64,000 nt of DNA from Tidjanibacter sp. (GCA_017503805.1 JAFVSJ010000004.1:1-64000), one strand, 5' to 3'. Positions 1 through 9,688 are shown, numbered from the stretch's first letter. Made by a program: numbers and translations. Notes: generated from the sequence alone by a model not told the origin.

Positions 1-133
1 TCTACATCTTAACTCATCTATATACGGTCTTTCAGGACCGCATTACAACCACGGAAGCCCGTTGCGTATTAAACAATCTACCAACGAATTGCATTATTTC
101 CCAATTTCCTGCCTTTTTCTCGCGAGTTCTCAC

Positions 134-141
134 TATATTTG
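134..141 (+). promoter_or_regulatory. Putative -7 box for the GH30 gene
   Basis: TATATTTG fits the Bacteroidetes -7 consensus TAnnTTTG and lies about 37 bases before the chosen ATG at 179. No convincing -33 TTTG is visible, only a T-rich stretch near 112-118. This is sequence pattern only. Confidence 0.45.
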
Positions 142-178
142 TAGGAAACTGACAACATATTTAATAACTATAACTACT

Positions 179-1921
179 ATGTACATCAACCTATTCTTCC
201 GCCCCTTGCTGCTGGCCGCCTCACTCCTTTTGGCTGCCTGTGGTGGCACCGAGCCCGACAACAACGGCAACAAACCCAACACCTCCCCCACCGCCGAAAT
301 TATCCTCGGCGAGGTTACCGAAACCACCGTGGAGGCCACCATCAACTTCACCAATGCCGAACTCTGCTATTGGGCAGTTCTCCCCGCCTCGGAGAGCATC
401 TCCTCGGGCTATGAAATCAAAAAGTATGGCAACAGCCTCTCGACCGGTGGCACCATCCGTGCCGAAGGTCTCACCCGAGGCGAGGGATACACCATCTTCG
501 CCACAGCCGTCCGCGGCAACGAGTATGGCAAACCTGCACAGCACTCCTTCACCACGCAGAAAATCATCAACACCCTCCCCTCGAAAGGTTGGCAGACCAC
601 AGCCGACAAGCGTAGGCTCTTCAGTGAGATTGCCATCTTGACCGAGGATGAGGTGGCATCCAACACCCCCATCATATCGCTCGACGAGTCGACCACCTTC
701 CAGACCATCGACGGTTGGGGCCCCGCCATCACCGGCTCCACCTGCTACAACCTGCTGCTGATGACACCCACCGATCGCACCGCCCTGCTCAAAGAGGTAT
801 TTGACCCCAAGGAGGGTATGGGCTACTCCTTCATCCGCATCTCCATCGGCTGCTCCGACTTTTCGCTCGAGGAGTACACCTGCTGCGACAAAAAGGGCAT
901 CGAGAATTGGGAGTTCCCCGAGCTCGACAAACGCGACCTGCTCCCCATTCTGGCCGAAATCTATGCCATCAACCCCGATGTAAAGATTGTCGCCGCCCCT
1001 TGGACCTGTCCCAAGTGGATGAAGATTTCACCCAACAACAACGACCCCTTCGACAGTTGGACCAGCGGCAGGCTCAATCCCGACTACTACGATGATTACG
1101 CACTCTACTTTGTCAAGTGGATTGAGTATATGGAGGCCGCAGGCTATCCTATCTATGCAATCAGCCCCCAGAACGAGCCCCTCAACCACGGCAACTCCGC
1201 CTCGCTCTATATGGATTGGAGGGCACAGCGCGACTTCGTAGGCAACCACCTCGGCCCCGCCTTCAGGGAAAAGGGCATCAAAACCCAAATCTGGGCCTAC
1301 GACCACAACTTCGACGTGCCCGACTATGTGAAGAACCTCTACAAGAGCGATGCAGCCGAATATTTCGACGGCTCGGCTTGGCACGCCTATGGCGGCAACA
1401 AATCGGTTCTGGCCGACATCTACAAGGCAGCCCCCTCCAAAGGTATCTACTTCACCGAGCAGAGCATCGGCACCTGGTGTCCCAACTTCGGTGACAATCT
1501 TATGTGGACAATGAGAGAGATATGCATCGGCACCGTCAACCTCCACTGCAAGGCAGTCCTCTTCTGGAACTTCCTGCTCGATGCCAACCGCGGCCCCAAC
1601 CGTCCCAACGGCGGTTGCACCACCTGCTACGGATTTGTGGACTTCGTCGATGGCGGCCACAAGAGCCTCAACCGTCGCAGCCACTACTACTCCATCGCCC
1701 ATATGTCCAAGGTGGCACAACCCAATGCAGTCCGCATCGGCTCCTCCATTGACCAGAGCATCAAGGGTGTGGTATTCACCGCTTTCCGTAACCCCGACGG
1801 CACCACCTCGCTCGTAGTGCTCAACGAAGGCTCCGCACAGAAATTCATCATCGACGACGGCAAGGGCGGAAGTTTCGCATTCGAGGCCGACGAGAGGTCT
1901 GTAACTTCGCTCATCTGGTAG
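179..1921 (+). CDS. GH30 family glycoside hydrolase lipoprotein (beta-glucosidase/beta-1,6-glucanase type)
   Basis: Predicted retaining glycoside hydrolase of family GH30, probably acting on a beta-linked glucan at the outer surface or in the periplasm. I start it at the ATG at 179 because this gives a clean lipoprotein signal ending LLLAAC with Cys21; an upstream in-frame TTG at 62 would bury that signal. A fibronectin-like beta domain of about 100 residues follows, then the TIM-barrel region beginning TIDGWGPAITG. The acid/base Glu333 is in SPQNEP and the nucleophile Glu427 in FTEQSIGTW, both typical of GH30. A C-terminal beta domain closes the protein. The GH3 gene follows after about 50 bases, so the two are probably co-transcribed. 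The exact substrate (beta-1,6-glucan, glucosylceramide or xylan) cannot be fixed by eye. Confidence 0.88.
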   Translation: MYINLFFRPLLLAASLLLAACGGTEPDNNGNKPNTSPTAEIILGEVTETTVEATINFTNAELCYWAVLPASESISSGYEIKKYGNSLSTGGTIRAEGLTRGEGYTIFATAVRGNEYGKPAQHSFTTQKIINTLPSKGWQTTADKRRLFSEIAILTEDEVASNTPIISLDESTTFQTIDGWGPAITGSTCYNLLLMTPTDRTALLKEVFDPKEGMGYSFIRISIGCSDFSLEEYTCCDKKGIENWEFPELDKRDLLPILAEIYAINPDVKIVAAPWTCPKWMKISPNNNDPFDSWTSGRLNPDYYDDYALYFVKWIEYMEAAGYPIYAISPQNEPLNHGNSASLYMDWRAQRDFVGNHLGPAFREKGIKTQIWAYDHNFDVPDYVKNLYKSDAAEYFDGSAWHAYGGNKSVLADIYKAAPSKGIYFTEQSIGTWCPNFGDNLMWTMREICIGTVNLHCKAVLFWNFLLDANRGPNRPNGGCTTCYGFVDFVDGGHKSLNRRSHYYSIAHMSKVAQPNAVRIGSSIDQSIKGVVFTAFRNPDGTTSLVVLNEGSAQKFIIDDGKGGSFAFEADERSVTSLIW

Positions 1922-1971
1922 CAACCAACCTCAACACGCATTACAATTCTAACCCAAAGCTCAATATAGCT

Positions 1972-4185
1972 ATGAAAACCAAACTGACACTTGTAGCACT
2001 TCTGGCCACCTTCGCCGTAGCGTGCAGCCCACGCCCCGAAGTGGCCACCTATCTCAACCCCAATGCACCCCTCGAAGAGAGAGTAGAAGATGCATTGGCT
2101 CGTATGACCGTGGAGGAGAAAATCGCCATCATCCACGCACAGTCCAAATTCTCCTCGCCCGGTGTGAAACGCCTCGGCATACCCGAACTCTGGTGTACCG
2201 ACGGCCCCCACGGCATCCGCCCCGATGTACTTTGGGACGAGTGGGAACAGGCAGGTTGCACCAACGACTCCTGCGTGGCCTACCCCGCACTGACCGCACT
2301 GGCCGCAAGCTGGAACCGTGAGGCCTCTGCCCTCTACGGCAAAAGCATCGGCGAAGAGGCTCGCTACAGAGAGAAAGACGTACTGCTCGGCCCGGGTGTG
2401 AACATCTATCGCAGCCCTCTGAACGGTCGCAACTTCGAGTATATGGGTGAGGATCCCTATCTGGCCGCACAGATGGTCGTACCCTATGTGCAGGAGGTGC
2501 AGAAAAATGGCGTTGCCACCTGTGTTAAACACTACGCACTCAACAACCAAGAGGCACACCGCCACACCACCGAGCCCGTGCTCGACGACCGCACCCTCTA
2601 CGAAATCTATCTCCCCGCATTCAAGGCAGCCGTACAAGAGGGCGGCAGTTGGTCGATTATGGGAGCCTACAACTACTTCGAGGGTGAGCACGCCTGCCAC
2701 AACGACCGTCTGCTCAACAAGATTCTCAAAGAGGAGTGGGGCTTCGACGGCGTGGTAATCTCCGATTGGGGTGGCACCCACGACACCGAAGAGGCTATCC
2801 GCAACGGTCTCGACCTCGAGTTCGGTTCGTGGACAGACGGTCTGGCCAACGGCTCCTCCAACGCCTATGACAACTACTACCTCGCACAACCCTACCTCAA
2901 CCTCATACGAGAGGGTAAAGTAGGCACCGAGGAACTCGATGACAAGGCACGCCGCGTCTTGAGGCTCATCTTCCGCACCTCGATGAACACAGACAAACCC
3001 TTCGGCTCGCTCGTCTCGGAGGCCCACATCGAGGCCGCACGCAAGATTGGCGAAGAGGGCATCGTGCTGCTCAAAAACGACAACAAAACCCTCCCCATAG
3101 ACCTCTCGACCAAACCCCGCATCGCAGTCATCGGCGAGAATGCCATCAAGATGATGACCGTGGGTGGCGGTTCGTCGTCACTGAAGGTTGCCAAAGAGGT
3201 TTCGCCTCTTGATGGTCTTCGCAAGGCCGTTGGCGACCAGGGTGAGGTCATCTATGCTCGCGGCTACGTGGGCGACGTTACGGGTGAGTACAACGGCGTT
3301 GTGGCCGCACAAGACCTCACCGAAAACCGCTCCGAGAAGGAGCTCATCGCCGAGGCTGTGGCTCTGGCCAAAGAGTGTGACTGGGTAGTGATGTTCGGTG
3401 GCCTCAACAAAGCCTCCCATCAGGATTGCGAGGACTCCGACCGCTACGGACTCGAACTCCCCTATGCCCAGGACCGCCTCATAGAGGCCCTGGCAGCTGT
3501 GACCGACCGATTGGTCTATGTCAATATCTCGGGTAACGCTGTAGCGATGCCTTGGGTGGAGAGAGTACCCGCCATCGTTCAGGGCTGGTTCCTCGGCTCG
3601 GAGGCAGGCAACTCGCTGGCAAACGTACTACTCGGCAACGCCAATCCGAGTGGCAAACTCCCCTTCACCTTCCCCGTAAGACTCGAGGATAATGGTGCAC
3701 ACGCAGTGGGTGAATATGGCGGCAGCGGTAAAGTACACTATAACGAGGGCATCCTCGTAGGCTACCGCTGGCACGAGGCTAAGGAGATTGCCCCTCTGTT
3801 TGCCTTTGGCCACGGCCTCTCCTATACCACATTTGAATATAGCGACGCTCGCATCTCGTCGAAGAGTATGAAAGAGGGCGGCAAGGTGACCGTAGAGGTT
3901 ACTGTGACTAATAGTGGTGATAGGGATGGAGCCGAGATTGTGCAGCTCTACGTTGGCGACGATGAGTCGAGTGTAGTACGCCCCGTGAAGGAGCTCAAGG
4001 GCTTCGAGAAGGTGTGGCTGAAGTCGGGCGAGAGTAAGAGGGTGAGGATGGAATTGCCCTACGAATCGCTTTGCTTCTTCGATGCCGACCAACACGCTTG
4101 GAGGGCAGAGAAGGGAATGTTTACCCTTTCGATAGGCGCTTCGTCGGATGACATCCGCGCCACCCTCCCCCTGCGCCTGAAATAA
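1972..4185 (+). CDS. GH3 beta-glucosidase lipoprotein
   Basis: Exo-acting beta-glucosidase-type enzyme that would release glucose from oligosaccharides produced by the upstream GH30. The N-terminus MKTKLTLVALLATFAVAC is a lipoprotein signal with Cys18. The GH3 N-domain follows with LGIPELWCTDGPHG near 68-81 and KHYALNNQE near 186-194; the catalytic nucleophile is Asp265 in GVVISDWGGTHD. The C-terminal GH3 domain and a fibronectin III-like tail (GxGLSYTTFEYS onward) complete a full-length 737-residue protein. It follows the GH30 gene by about 50 bases and is followed by a strong terminator, so the two form a short operon. Substrate linkage is inferred from the neighbours, not from specific residues. 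Confidence 0.92.
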   Translation: MKTKLTLVALLATFAVACSPRPEVATYLNPNAPLEERVEDALARMTVEEKIAIIHAQSKFSSPGVKRLGIPELWCTDGPHGIRPDVLWDEWEQAGCTNDSCVAYPALTALAASWNREASALYGKSIGEEARYREKDVLLGPGVNIYRSPLNGRNFEYMGEDPYLAAQMVVPYVQEVQKNGVATCVKHYALNNQEAHRHTTEPVLDDRTLYEIYLPAFKAAVQEGGSWSIMGAYNYFEGEHACHNDRLLNKILKEEWGFDGVVISDWGGTHDTEEAIRNGLDLEFGSWTDGLANGSSNAYDNYYLAQPYLNLIREGKVGTEELDDKARRVLRLIFRTSMNTDKPFGSLVSEAHIEAARKIGEEGIVLLKNDNKTLPIDLSTKPRIAVIGENAIKMMTVGGGSSSLKVAKEVSPLDGLRKAVGDQGEVIYARGYVGDVTGEYNGVVAAQDLTENRSEKELIAEAVALAKECDWVVMFGGLNKASHQDCEDSDRYGLELPYAQDRLIEALAAVTDRLVYVNISGNAVAMPWVERVPAIVQGWFLGSEAGNSLANVLLGNANPSGKLPFTFPVRLEDNGAHAVGEYGGSGKVHYNEGILVGYRWHEAKEIAPLFAFGHGLSYTTFEYSDARISSKSMKEGGKVTVEVTVTNSGDRDGAEIVQLYVGDDESSVVRPVKELKGFEKVWLKSGESKRVRMELPYESLCFFDADQHAWRAEKGMFTLSIGASSDDIRATLPLRLK

Positions 4186-4203
4186 ATCGCAAGCGGAGCA
4201 AAA

Positions 4204-4236
4204 ACAAAGGGCTGTGATTGTGTCACAGCCCTTTGT
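4204..4236 (+). terminator. Hairpin terminator after GH3
   Basis: A perfect 14-bp inverted repeat (4204-4217 with 4223-4236) around a 5-base loop sits 18 bases past the GH3 stop. It faces the convergent GNAT gene and may serve both strands. The U-tract is weak on the plus side. Confidence 0.7.
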
Positions 4237-4339
4237 TATGGTAGATGGTCGCGAGGCGGGTTAGATGAGGAGTTTTGCGCAAGGCAATGTGGCTGATGAA
4301 TGGAATTTGGCGCAGCAATGTGAAGGAGGGCAATGTGGA

Positions 4340-4921
4340 TTACCGGAGGAGTTTGGCGTAGGCCAGGCGGAGGCTCTCGTAGTAAACGTGGCCACAGTAG
4401 GCATAGTGCAGCGAGGAGAGAATACGTTGCATAATCGCATTATCGGGGTGGGTATCCACTCGCACACTCCGAATACCCGTCTTCATCGCTGCCTCCTTCT
4501 CCACAGCCCTCATAAACACCCTGCCATATCCCTCTCCAACTGCATCCTCCGCAGCACAAAGGCGGTGCACTGTAGCGTAGTGGCACACTCCTCTGTCGGC
4601 ACACTCCTCTGTCGGATCGTCTATCCAACTGCCATTCTTAAGCCCATCATAGGCGGGCTCACCATCGTAGGTCACTGCACCATAGGCCACCACCCTATCG
4701 CCCACTACAAGCATACGCCCCCAACCGAGTCGCACATCCTCCTCGAGTCGTTCGCGATTGGGGTAGCCGTTCTGCCATTGGTCTATACCTGCAAGGCGCA
4801 GTCGGCGTTGCGCACCCTCCACCATAGCGAGTGCGCACTCCACATCGGCCTCCGTAGCAAGGCGCAACAGAGGCTCGTTGTGGATGTCATCCAAGGATTC
4901 TCGATGAGATGTCTTAGGCAT
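4340..4921 (-). CDS. GNAT family N-acetyltransferase
   Basis: Predicted acyl-CoA N-acetyltransferase of 193 residues. The early block LRLATEADVECALAMVEGAQ and the motif GIDQWQNGYPN are typical of a common Bacteroidetes GNAT group. A central strand MLVVGDRVVAYGAVTYDG is followed by a VHRLCAAEDAVGEGYGRVFM stretch, where the acetyl-CoA-binding motif A (Q/RxxGxG/A) should lie, and by a C-terminal RVDTHPDNAIMQRILSSLHY segment usual for the family. The acceptor substrate is unknown. It lies 41 bases downstream of the GH5 gene on the same strand, so the two may share a transcript, although no functional link is evident. Confidence 0.8.
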   Translation of the reverse strand: MPKTSHRESLDDIHNEPLLRLATEADVECALAMVEGAQRRLRLAGIDQWQNGYPNRERLEEDVRLGWGRMLVVGDRVVAYGAVTYDGEPAYDGLKNGSWIDDPTEECADRGVCHYATVHRLCAAEDAVGEGYGRVFMRAVEKEAAMKTGIRSVRVDTHPDNAIMQRILSSLHYAYCGHVYYESLRLAYAKLLR

Positions 4922-4962
4922 ACGATTGTCGTCACGTTTGCGCCAAAGTGGACAAAACTACA

Positions 4963-6201
4963 TTAGTTCTTCAATCCGATGGCGCGGATGTAGCTGGTCT
5001 GAATCTCGCAGTTCTCGAGTCGGCTATTCTCCAAAAACTCCATCATCAGGCGGCGAGCCTCTTCTTGATTGGGGCGTGCGGCGCGAATCTCCGCATAGGT
5101 ACCACGTGGTGCCTCCGAGAAGTTCTTGATGAGTTCCCACCCCTCGGGTGCGGGGATGCCGACGAAGCTGCTATTGGTAATCTTCTTGTAGGGCCAGAAG
5201 GTGTAGCCGATGTTGTTCTCAACCATAGTTTGGCAGAACGACGACATCCACTCATCGGTATTGTGGCCTATTTCGCCCATATACATTGGTCGGTTGGTCT
5301 TGTCGCGGAAGTCTATGAAACTGCGGATGGCATCGGCATTGGTGGGGCCGCCATAGCGGTGGCAGGAGTACATAATGCCCTCGTCGAAGAGGGTATCCTC
5401 GAGCGGAGCGAAGTTGCTGTTCCACTGTGCGCCTCCGAGGAGGATGATATGGTTGCGGTCAACCTTGCGGATAGCCTCCACGCCTATACGGTAGAGGTTG
5501 GCAAGTCCTGCATTGAGCTCCTCCATATTGTCGAAATAGGGTGCGATGGGCTCATTGAGGAGGTCGTAGCCGAGGATGATGGGTTCATCTTTGTAGTGGT
5601 CGGCTATGCGCTGCCAGATGTCGGCATAGAGCTGCTGTGCACGAGTGCTTTCGAGGAGCCAGGGGTAGCCGTAGCTATCGTCGATGTTGTCACCCGTTTG
5701 GCCTGCGGGAGCATCGTGCATATCGAGTATGAGGTAGAGTCCCTTGCCGCGGCACCACTCCACAAGTCGGTCTATGCGTTCGAAGCCATCTTGGTCGGCT
5801 GTGAGTCCCATATAGTCCTCATCGGTGAAGAGTTTGTAGTGGAAAGGAACGCGGATAGTATTGGCTCCTGTGGAGGCGATAAAATCTATGTCTGCCTCGG
5901 TGACGTAGTTATCCTTGAAGGCACGCCAGAATTCGTCGGTAAAGTCGGGGCCCACGAGCTGACGGAACATAAGGTCTATGGCACCTGCCGAGTTGGTGCG
6001 CTGAAAACCGAACATATATCCCTCGGGGTTGAGCCAGTTGCCAAGATTAGTGCCACGGATGAAGAATTTGGAGCCATCGGGGGCGATGAGATTGGGGCCG
6101 TCGATGGTGATGAAATCCGGATTGGAATTGATGGGGCTCTCTTTGGGGTTGCAAGCCACCGCTGCGAGTGCCACTGCGAGGATGAGAAGCAGGCGTTTCA
6201 T
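4963..6201 (-). CDS. GH5 family endoglucanase-like lipoprotein
   Basis: Retaining endo-glycosidase of family GH5, probably cleaving a beta-glucan or beta-mannan backbone. The signal MKRLLLILAVALAAVAC has its lipobox Cys at residue 17. The (beta/alpha)8 barrel shows RGTNLGNWLNPEG near 49-61, ILDMHDAPAGQ near 158-168, the acid/base Glu217 in DLLNEP and the nucleophile Glu310 in YMGEIGHN. At 412 residues it is a single catalytic domain with no visible carbohydrate-binding module. It is transcribed away from the lipoprotein genes at 6448-9688 and lies near the GH30/GH3 pair, suggesting one beta-glucan-degrading set. Confidence 0.9.
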   Translation of the reverse strand: MKRLLLILAVALAAVACNPKESPINSNPDFITIDGPNLIAPDGSKFFIRGTNLGNWLNPEGYMFGFQRTNSAGAIDLMFRQLVGPDFTDEFWRAFKDNYVTEADIDFIASTGANTIRVPFHYKLFTDEDYMGLTADQDGFERIDRLVEWCRGKGLYLILDMHDAPAGQTGDNIDDSYGYPWLLESTRAQQLYADIWQRIADHYKDEPIILGYDLLNEPIAPYFDNMEELNAGLANLYRIGVEAIRKVDRNHIILLGGAQWNSNFAPLEDTLFDEGIMYSCHRYGGPTNADAIRSFIDFRDKTNRPMYMGEIGHNTDEWMSSFCQTMVENNIGYTFWPYKKITNSSFVGIPAPEGWELIKNFSEAPRGTYAEIRAARPNQEEARRLMMEFLENSRLENCEIQTSYIRAIGLKN

Positions 6202-6289
6202 AGATGGTCAGAGTGAGTTTAGAGGGTTATTGATGTAAGTATCGGGAATCGCTCTCGGCAACGCTTATCGGAGCAGAGAATCAGACTTT

Positions 6290-6297
6290 CAAAGGTA
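6290..6297 (-). promoter_or_regulatory. -7 box for the GH5 gene
   Basis: On the minus strand this reads TACCTTTG, an exact match to TAnnTTTG, about 90 bases ahead of the GH5 start. No clear -33 element was found at the usual 19-21 base spacing. Confidence 0.5.
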
Positions 6298-6360
6298 GTA
6301 ATTATTTTGCAGATTCCCACACCCATAGTTGCAATATAGTGCAAAAATAACCATTCGGTA

Positions 6361-6391
6361 GTTGAATTATCAACAAAAAGTATTATCTTTG
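6361..6391 (+). promoter_or_regulatory. Bacteroidetes promoter for the lipoprotein operon
   Basis: GTTG at 6361-6364 and TATCTTTG at 6384-6391 are separated by 19 bases, the expected -33/-7 arrangement. Transcription would start about 50 bases before the ATG at 6448. Confidence 0.65.
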
Positions 6392-6447
6392 TTTTATAAA
6401 ACTCCATAAGAGGATTTCAACAACAAAACACCCCTTCCCCCACCACT

Positions 6448-7608
6448 ATGAAACAGCTCTTTACATTTCTCTCCACACTATTTTTCGCGTTCTTCTTGTG
6501 GGCGTGCGATTCCACTCAGGTCGAGACTCCGCAGGAGGATGGTTTCATCGAACGCGAGGCGGAGGTGGTAACCTTCACCAATGCGGAGGCATACTACATC
6601 GGCGACGACATTGGCGAGGGAGTTTCGGACTGTTGGTTGCTGAAGTTCTACACCGATATGGAGATAGACCCTGCGGGTAATCCGATAGGTCCCGGTCAGG
6701 TATTGCAACTGATGGTCAACGCACCCTATGATGCGCAGCAGAGTGCCGCATTGTCGTTGCTCCCCGGAATCTACACAGCCCAGCCCAACTCCACAAATTT
6801 TGCACCCCACACCTTCGTAGATGGCTACCTCAACTACATCGATCTTCCCGATGGGAGGCTCGAATTGGCCGAAGGCACCTTCTGGGGCGAGTTGGCCGAG
6901 GGTGAGACCACCATCCGCTACGACCTCGTAGATGACGGTGCAGTGGAGATTGGCGGAGGAGGCGATTGGTACGCCACCGAAGGTATCGTAGTAGGCAAAT
7001 GGTGCCGCAAACACCGCTTCGAGTGGAGTGGCAAACTCAACCCCACCTCCTACGTCGAGCCCGAAGTTCCAAACTCAACTCTCACCTCCAACATCCGACT
7101 CGACCACCTGCACTATGCACAACTCCAAGACCGAGGCGACTACTTCGCACTCCGCGACCAGAGCTACCGTTCGCTACTCCTCTTCTTGGCCACCGAGTCG
7201 GTTGATCTCTCCTCGACACGACCCGCAGGCAGCGGTGAGATGTTGCGTCTGGAGTTGCTTGTGCCGTGGGAGTGGAATGTGGCAGAGGGTATCCCCGCGG
7301 GCAGCTACCCGATGCTCACTCGAAATGCCGACACCTCTTTCGATCGAGAAGATATCGCTCCCTACGTAGCCATCCCCGGACTGCCCCACCAATTTGCCTA
7401 TCCCTATTGGTCGGGTAGCTGGTATGTTGAACTCTCGGAAGGTAAGTGGAGCAACAACTACGCACGCATAGATGGCGGCCAAGTGACCATAGAACGAGCA
7501 GAAGATGGGAGCCACCACCTCTACCTCGAGCTGCACGACAGCTCCTCAACACCCTACACCATAAGTGCCGATATAACCATCCCGAGCGAAAACCTCACCA
7601 TACTTTAG
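6448..7608 (+). CDS. Lipoprotein of unknown function
   Basis: A 386-residue predicted lipoprotein: MKQLFTFLSTLFFAFFLWAC gives a signal with lipobox Cys20. The mature part appears all-beta, and two similar halves can be seen. Each half has a stretch on size or position of a bound group (for example GPGQVLQLMVNAPYD and GSGEMLRLELLVPWE), followed by a PGIY/PAGSYP motif and then a YWSGSW/GKWC region, which suggests an internal duplication. I do not recognise the family. It is the first gene of a three-lipoprotein operon (gaps 22 and 15 bases) behind a good promoter, next to glycoside hydrolases. A surface glycan-binding or structural role is a guess from context only. Confidence 0.75.
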   Translation: MKQLFTFLSTLFFAFFLWACDSTQVETPQEDGFIEREAEVVTFTNAEAYYIGDDIGEGVSDCWLLKFYTDMEIDPAGNPIGPGQVLQLMVNAPYDAQQSAALSLLPGIYTAQPNSTNFAPHTFVDGYLNYIDLPDGRLELAEGTFWGELAEGETTIRYDLVDDGAVEIGGGGDWYATEGIVVGKWCRKHRFEWSGKLNPTSYVEPEVPNSTLTSNIRLDHLHYAQLQDRGDYFALRDQSYRSLLLFLATESVDLSSTRPAGSGEMLRLELLVPWEWNVAEGIPAGSYPMLTRNADTSFDREDIAPYVAIPGLPHQFAYPYWSGSWYVELSEGKWSNNYARIDGGQVTIERAEDGSHHLYLELHDSSSTPYTISADITIPSENLTIL

Positions 7609-7630
7609 CAAACAGATAAAAAGACTCTAT

Positions 7631-9187
7631 ATGAAAAAGTTAGCACGCCTTTGGGCAATCTTCGCCATCGCTCTCCTTGCGCTCACAACATCCTGCGAGG
7701 AGCCCACTCCTGCACCCCTATATGCGGCCCCTGAGGTGCTCACCTTCGAGGCCGATGGAGCCTCCTACCCGATGACCATCTCTGCTCCCGCAGATTGGGA
7801 GGCTCACATTGTGGGCGAAGCGGCCGATTGGCTCGCCTTGGAGTTCTACTCGGGTGGCGCAACCGAAGGCACGGCGGTCCAGGTGACCGCCTGGGCCAAC
7901 CGTACAGGCTCTACTCGCTACGGAGAGATTGTCATCACCTCTCGCGATGAAAGGGTTGTGGTACGTGTGGAGCAAGCCGCAATCGAAGGGGACTCCTCCG
8001 ACCTCCCCGTGGCTACACGCAAAAACAGCTACGTCATCAACGGCAACGAGTATGATTGGGGTAGCGTGGCCTTTACGATGACCGGTGAAAACCCATCTAT
8101 CGTAGCCTCCCCGACCTCGGGACTCAAAGGCTCAGAGGATTTCTTCTCTGCCCAAGAGTACCTCTTCGTGGGCATCAGCCCCCTGCTCAACGGAGTGGAG
8201 TTCAACATCAAAGAGGAGGGGTTGCTCTTCACCCTCATCTCCACCCTCACCGCAGCACCCCTCGAGACCGTAGCTCCCGGAATGACGGACGAGGTGACCA
8301 AAGGTCGTTGCTGCCTCACCCTCGAAGGCAATCTCTGCACCCTCATCGCCTCGATGCGACTCGCCAATGGCACCACCCTCGCAATCAACATCGAAGCACC
8401 CGTTGAGTCGGGCACCCAAGTCAACGACAACACCTTCAGTCGAGGGGGCGAGCAGAAACCCATCCGCGCTTCGTTCTGCCTCAATAAGAATGGCAAAACC
8501 CACCTCTACCTCAGCCCCGGCGGAGTGGACTATGCCCAAGACCTCGAGATTGTTACGGTCTACATCTACCTGATTGTTGACGACGCTCTCGTCGATGGCA
8601 ACACCCACTCTCTGTCCAACACCTCGGGCCACAACTTCACCCTCGGTGTGGTGGATAATCTCGACTCTACCAAGTCGTGGGAAATCTCCTCGGCCAACCT
8701 CCGAGGTGCCAGCGGCAACTTCTCAATAGCCCACAACGGTGGACAAAACTACACCGCCACAATCGAGGTCAACTATGAGGGAGTGAACTACACAGCACTC
8801 TTTGAGGGCGACTGCGTCTGGTACTACGACGTGCCCATCGTAGATACCAACTACCTCATCCTCGACGGTCGTCGCAGCAATATCACCTCCGCCTCCATCA
8901 ATACCTCGGCCGAGGTGTGGGTTGTAACCCTCGCAACCGATGGCAACGACACCATCGTGGCTACCGCACCCGCCACATTCTTCGATGGCAACGCACGAGG
9001 ATTCTCACAAAGCGCCGAACTCACCGTCACCTGCAACGGTACCACCTACAGCAAGGCCAACGGTTTCTCGGGCACTTTCACCGCACTCTACTCCGAAGAT
9101 AAATCCACACTCGAGTTCACGTTCACCAACTATGCAGGTTGCGAGCTCTCCTACTCGGGCGCTGTCACGGTCGTAAAAAATAGTTAG
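7631..9187 (+). CDS. BACON-domain lipoprotein
   Basis: A 518-residue lipoprotein with signal MKKLARLWAIFAIALLALTTSC (Cys22). Residues of about 30-115 read as a BACON domain: repeated strands including PMTISAPADWEAHI, the ADWLALE segment, then RYGEIVITSRDERVVVRVEQA, the usual ending of this Bacteroidetes fold. BACON domains are widespread in surface proteins that handle glycans or mucin. The remaining 400 residues are beta-rich with repeated segments (for example GTTLAINIEAPVESG, NYTATIEVNYEGVNYTALF, GTTYSKANGFSGTFTALY), consistent with tandem small beta units. No catalytic motif is seen. It is the middle gene of the lipoprotein operon. Confidence 0.78.
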   Translation: MKKLARLWAIFAIALLALTTSCEEPTPAPLYAAPEVLTFEADGASYPMTISAPADWEAHIVGEAADWLALEFYSGGATEGTAVQVTAWANRTGSTRYGEIVITSRDERVVVRVEQAAIEGDSSDLPVATRKNSYVINGNEYDWGSVAFTMTGENPSIVASPTSGLKGSEDFFSAQEYLFVGISPLLNGVEFNIKEEGLLFTLISTLTAAPLETVAPGMTDEVTKGRCCLTLEGNLCTLIASMRLANGTTLAINIEAPVESGTQVNDNTFSRGGEQKPIRASFCLNKNGKTHLYLSPGGVDYAQDLEIVTVYIYLIVDDALVDGNTHSLSNTSGHNFTLGVVDNLDSTKSWEISSANLRGASGNFSIAHNGGQNYTATIEVNYEGVNYTALFEGDCVWYYDVPIVDTNYLILDGRRSNITSASINTSAEVWVVTLATDGNDTIVATAPATFFDGNARGFSQSAELTVTCNGTTYSKANGFSGTFTALYSEDKSTLEFTFTNYAGCELSYSGAVTVVKNS

Positions 9188-9202
9188 CAATAGAGATAAA
9201 AT

Positions 9203-9688
9203 ATGCGAATCATCAAGCCCATACTGAAAGAGTTGTGGCTCCTCATAGCCCTCCTCGCCACAATAAGCTGCTCTACCTCGGAGGAGTACAAACCACAGAC
9301 CCACCAACCCCGCTACAACTACTTCACCTTCGGGTCGGAGGAGATACCCGTAGAGAGCATTCTCATCTCTGAGGATGACAGCCACCTGATAGTGAAAATA
9401 AGCCCGCTGGAGGAGGTGCTGACAGCCACCACCTATGCCATCATCGGAGTGCATAAAGAGCTGTTGGGCAAGGATATAGACGTATCTCTACGCTATCACA
9501 ACGACGACTATATCTTTGCCTACGAGGACCCCATCTACTACTTTTCTCCCACCCTACGTCCACTGCAGGAGGGTAGAATTTTGATGGACCGCAACGCGGC
9601 AGGCACAGTGAGATTGGAGGTAGATGTGAAGCTCTACGATGGCACTCCATTCAGCTACCGCCACCTTGGCTTGCGCTTGGCAGAGTAG
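9203..9688 (+). CDS. Small lipoprotein of unknown function
   Basis: A 161-residue protein with a probable lipoprotein signal (MRIIKPILKELWLLIALLATISC). The mature domain is short and beta-rich, with segments FTFGSEEIPVESILISEDDSHLIVKISPL and GRILMDRNAAGTVRLEVDVKLYDG. Its end LYDGTPFSYRHLGLRLAE resembles late strands of the first gene of this operon, so a distant relationship is possible. I recognise no named domain. It starts 15 bases after the BACON gene and is probably translated from the same transcript. Confidence 0.68.
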   Translation: MRIIKPILKELWLLIALLATISCSTSEEYKPQTHQPRYNYFTFGSEEIPVESILISEDDSHLIVKISPLEEVLTATTYAIIGVHKELLGKDIDVSLRYHNDDYIFAYEDPIYYFSPTLRPLQEGRILMDRNAAGTVRLEVDVKLYDGTPFSYRHLGLRLAE

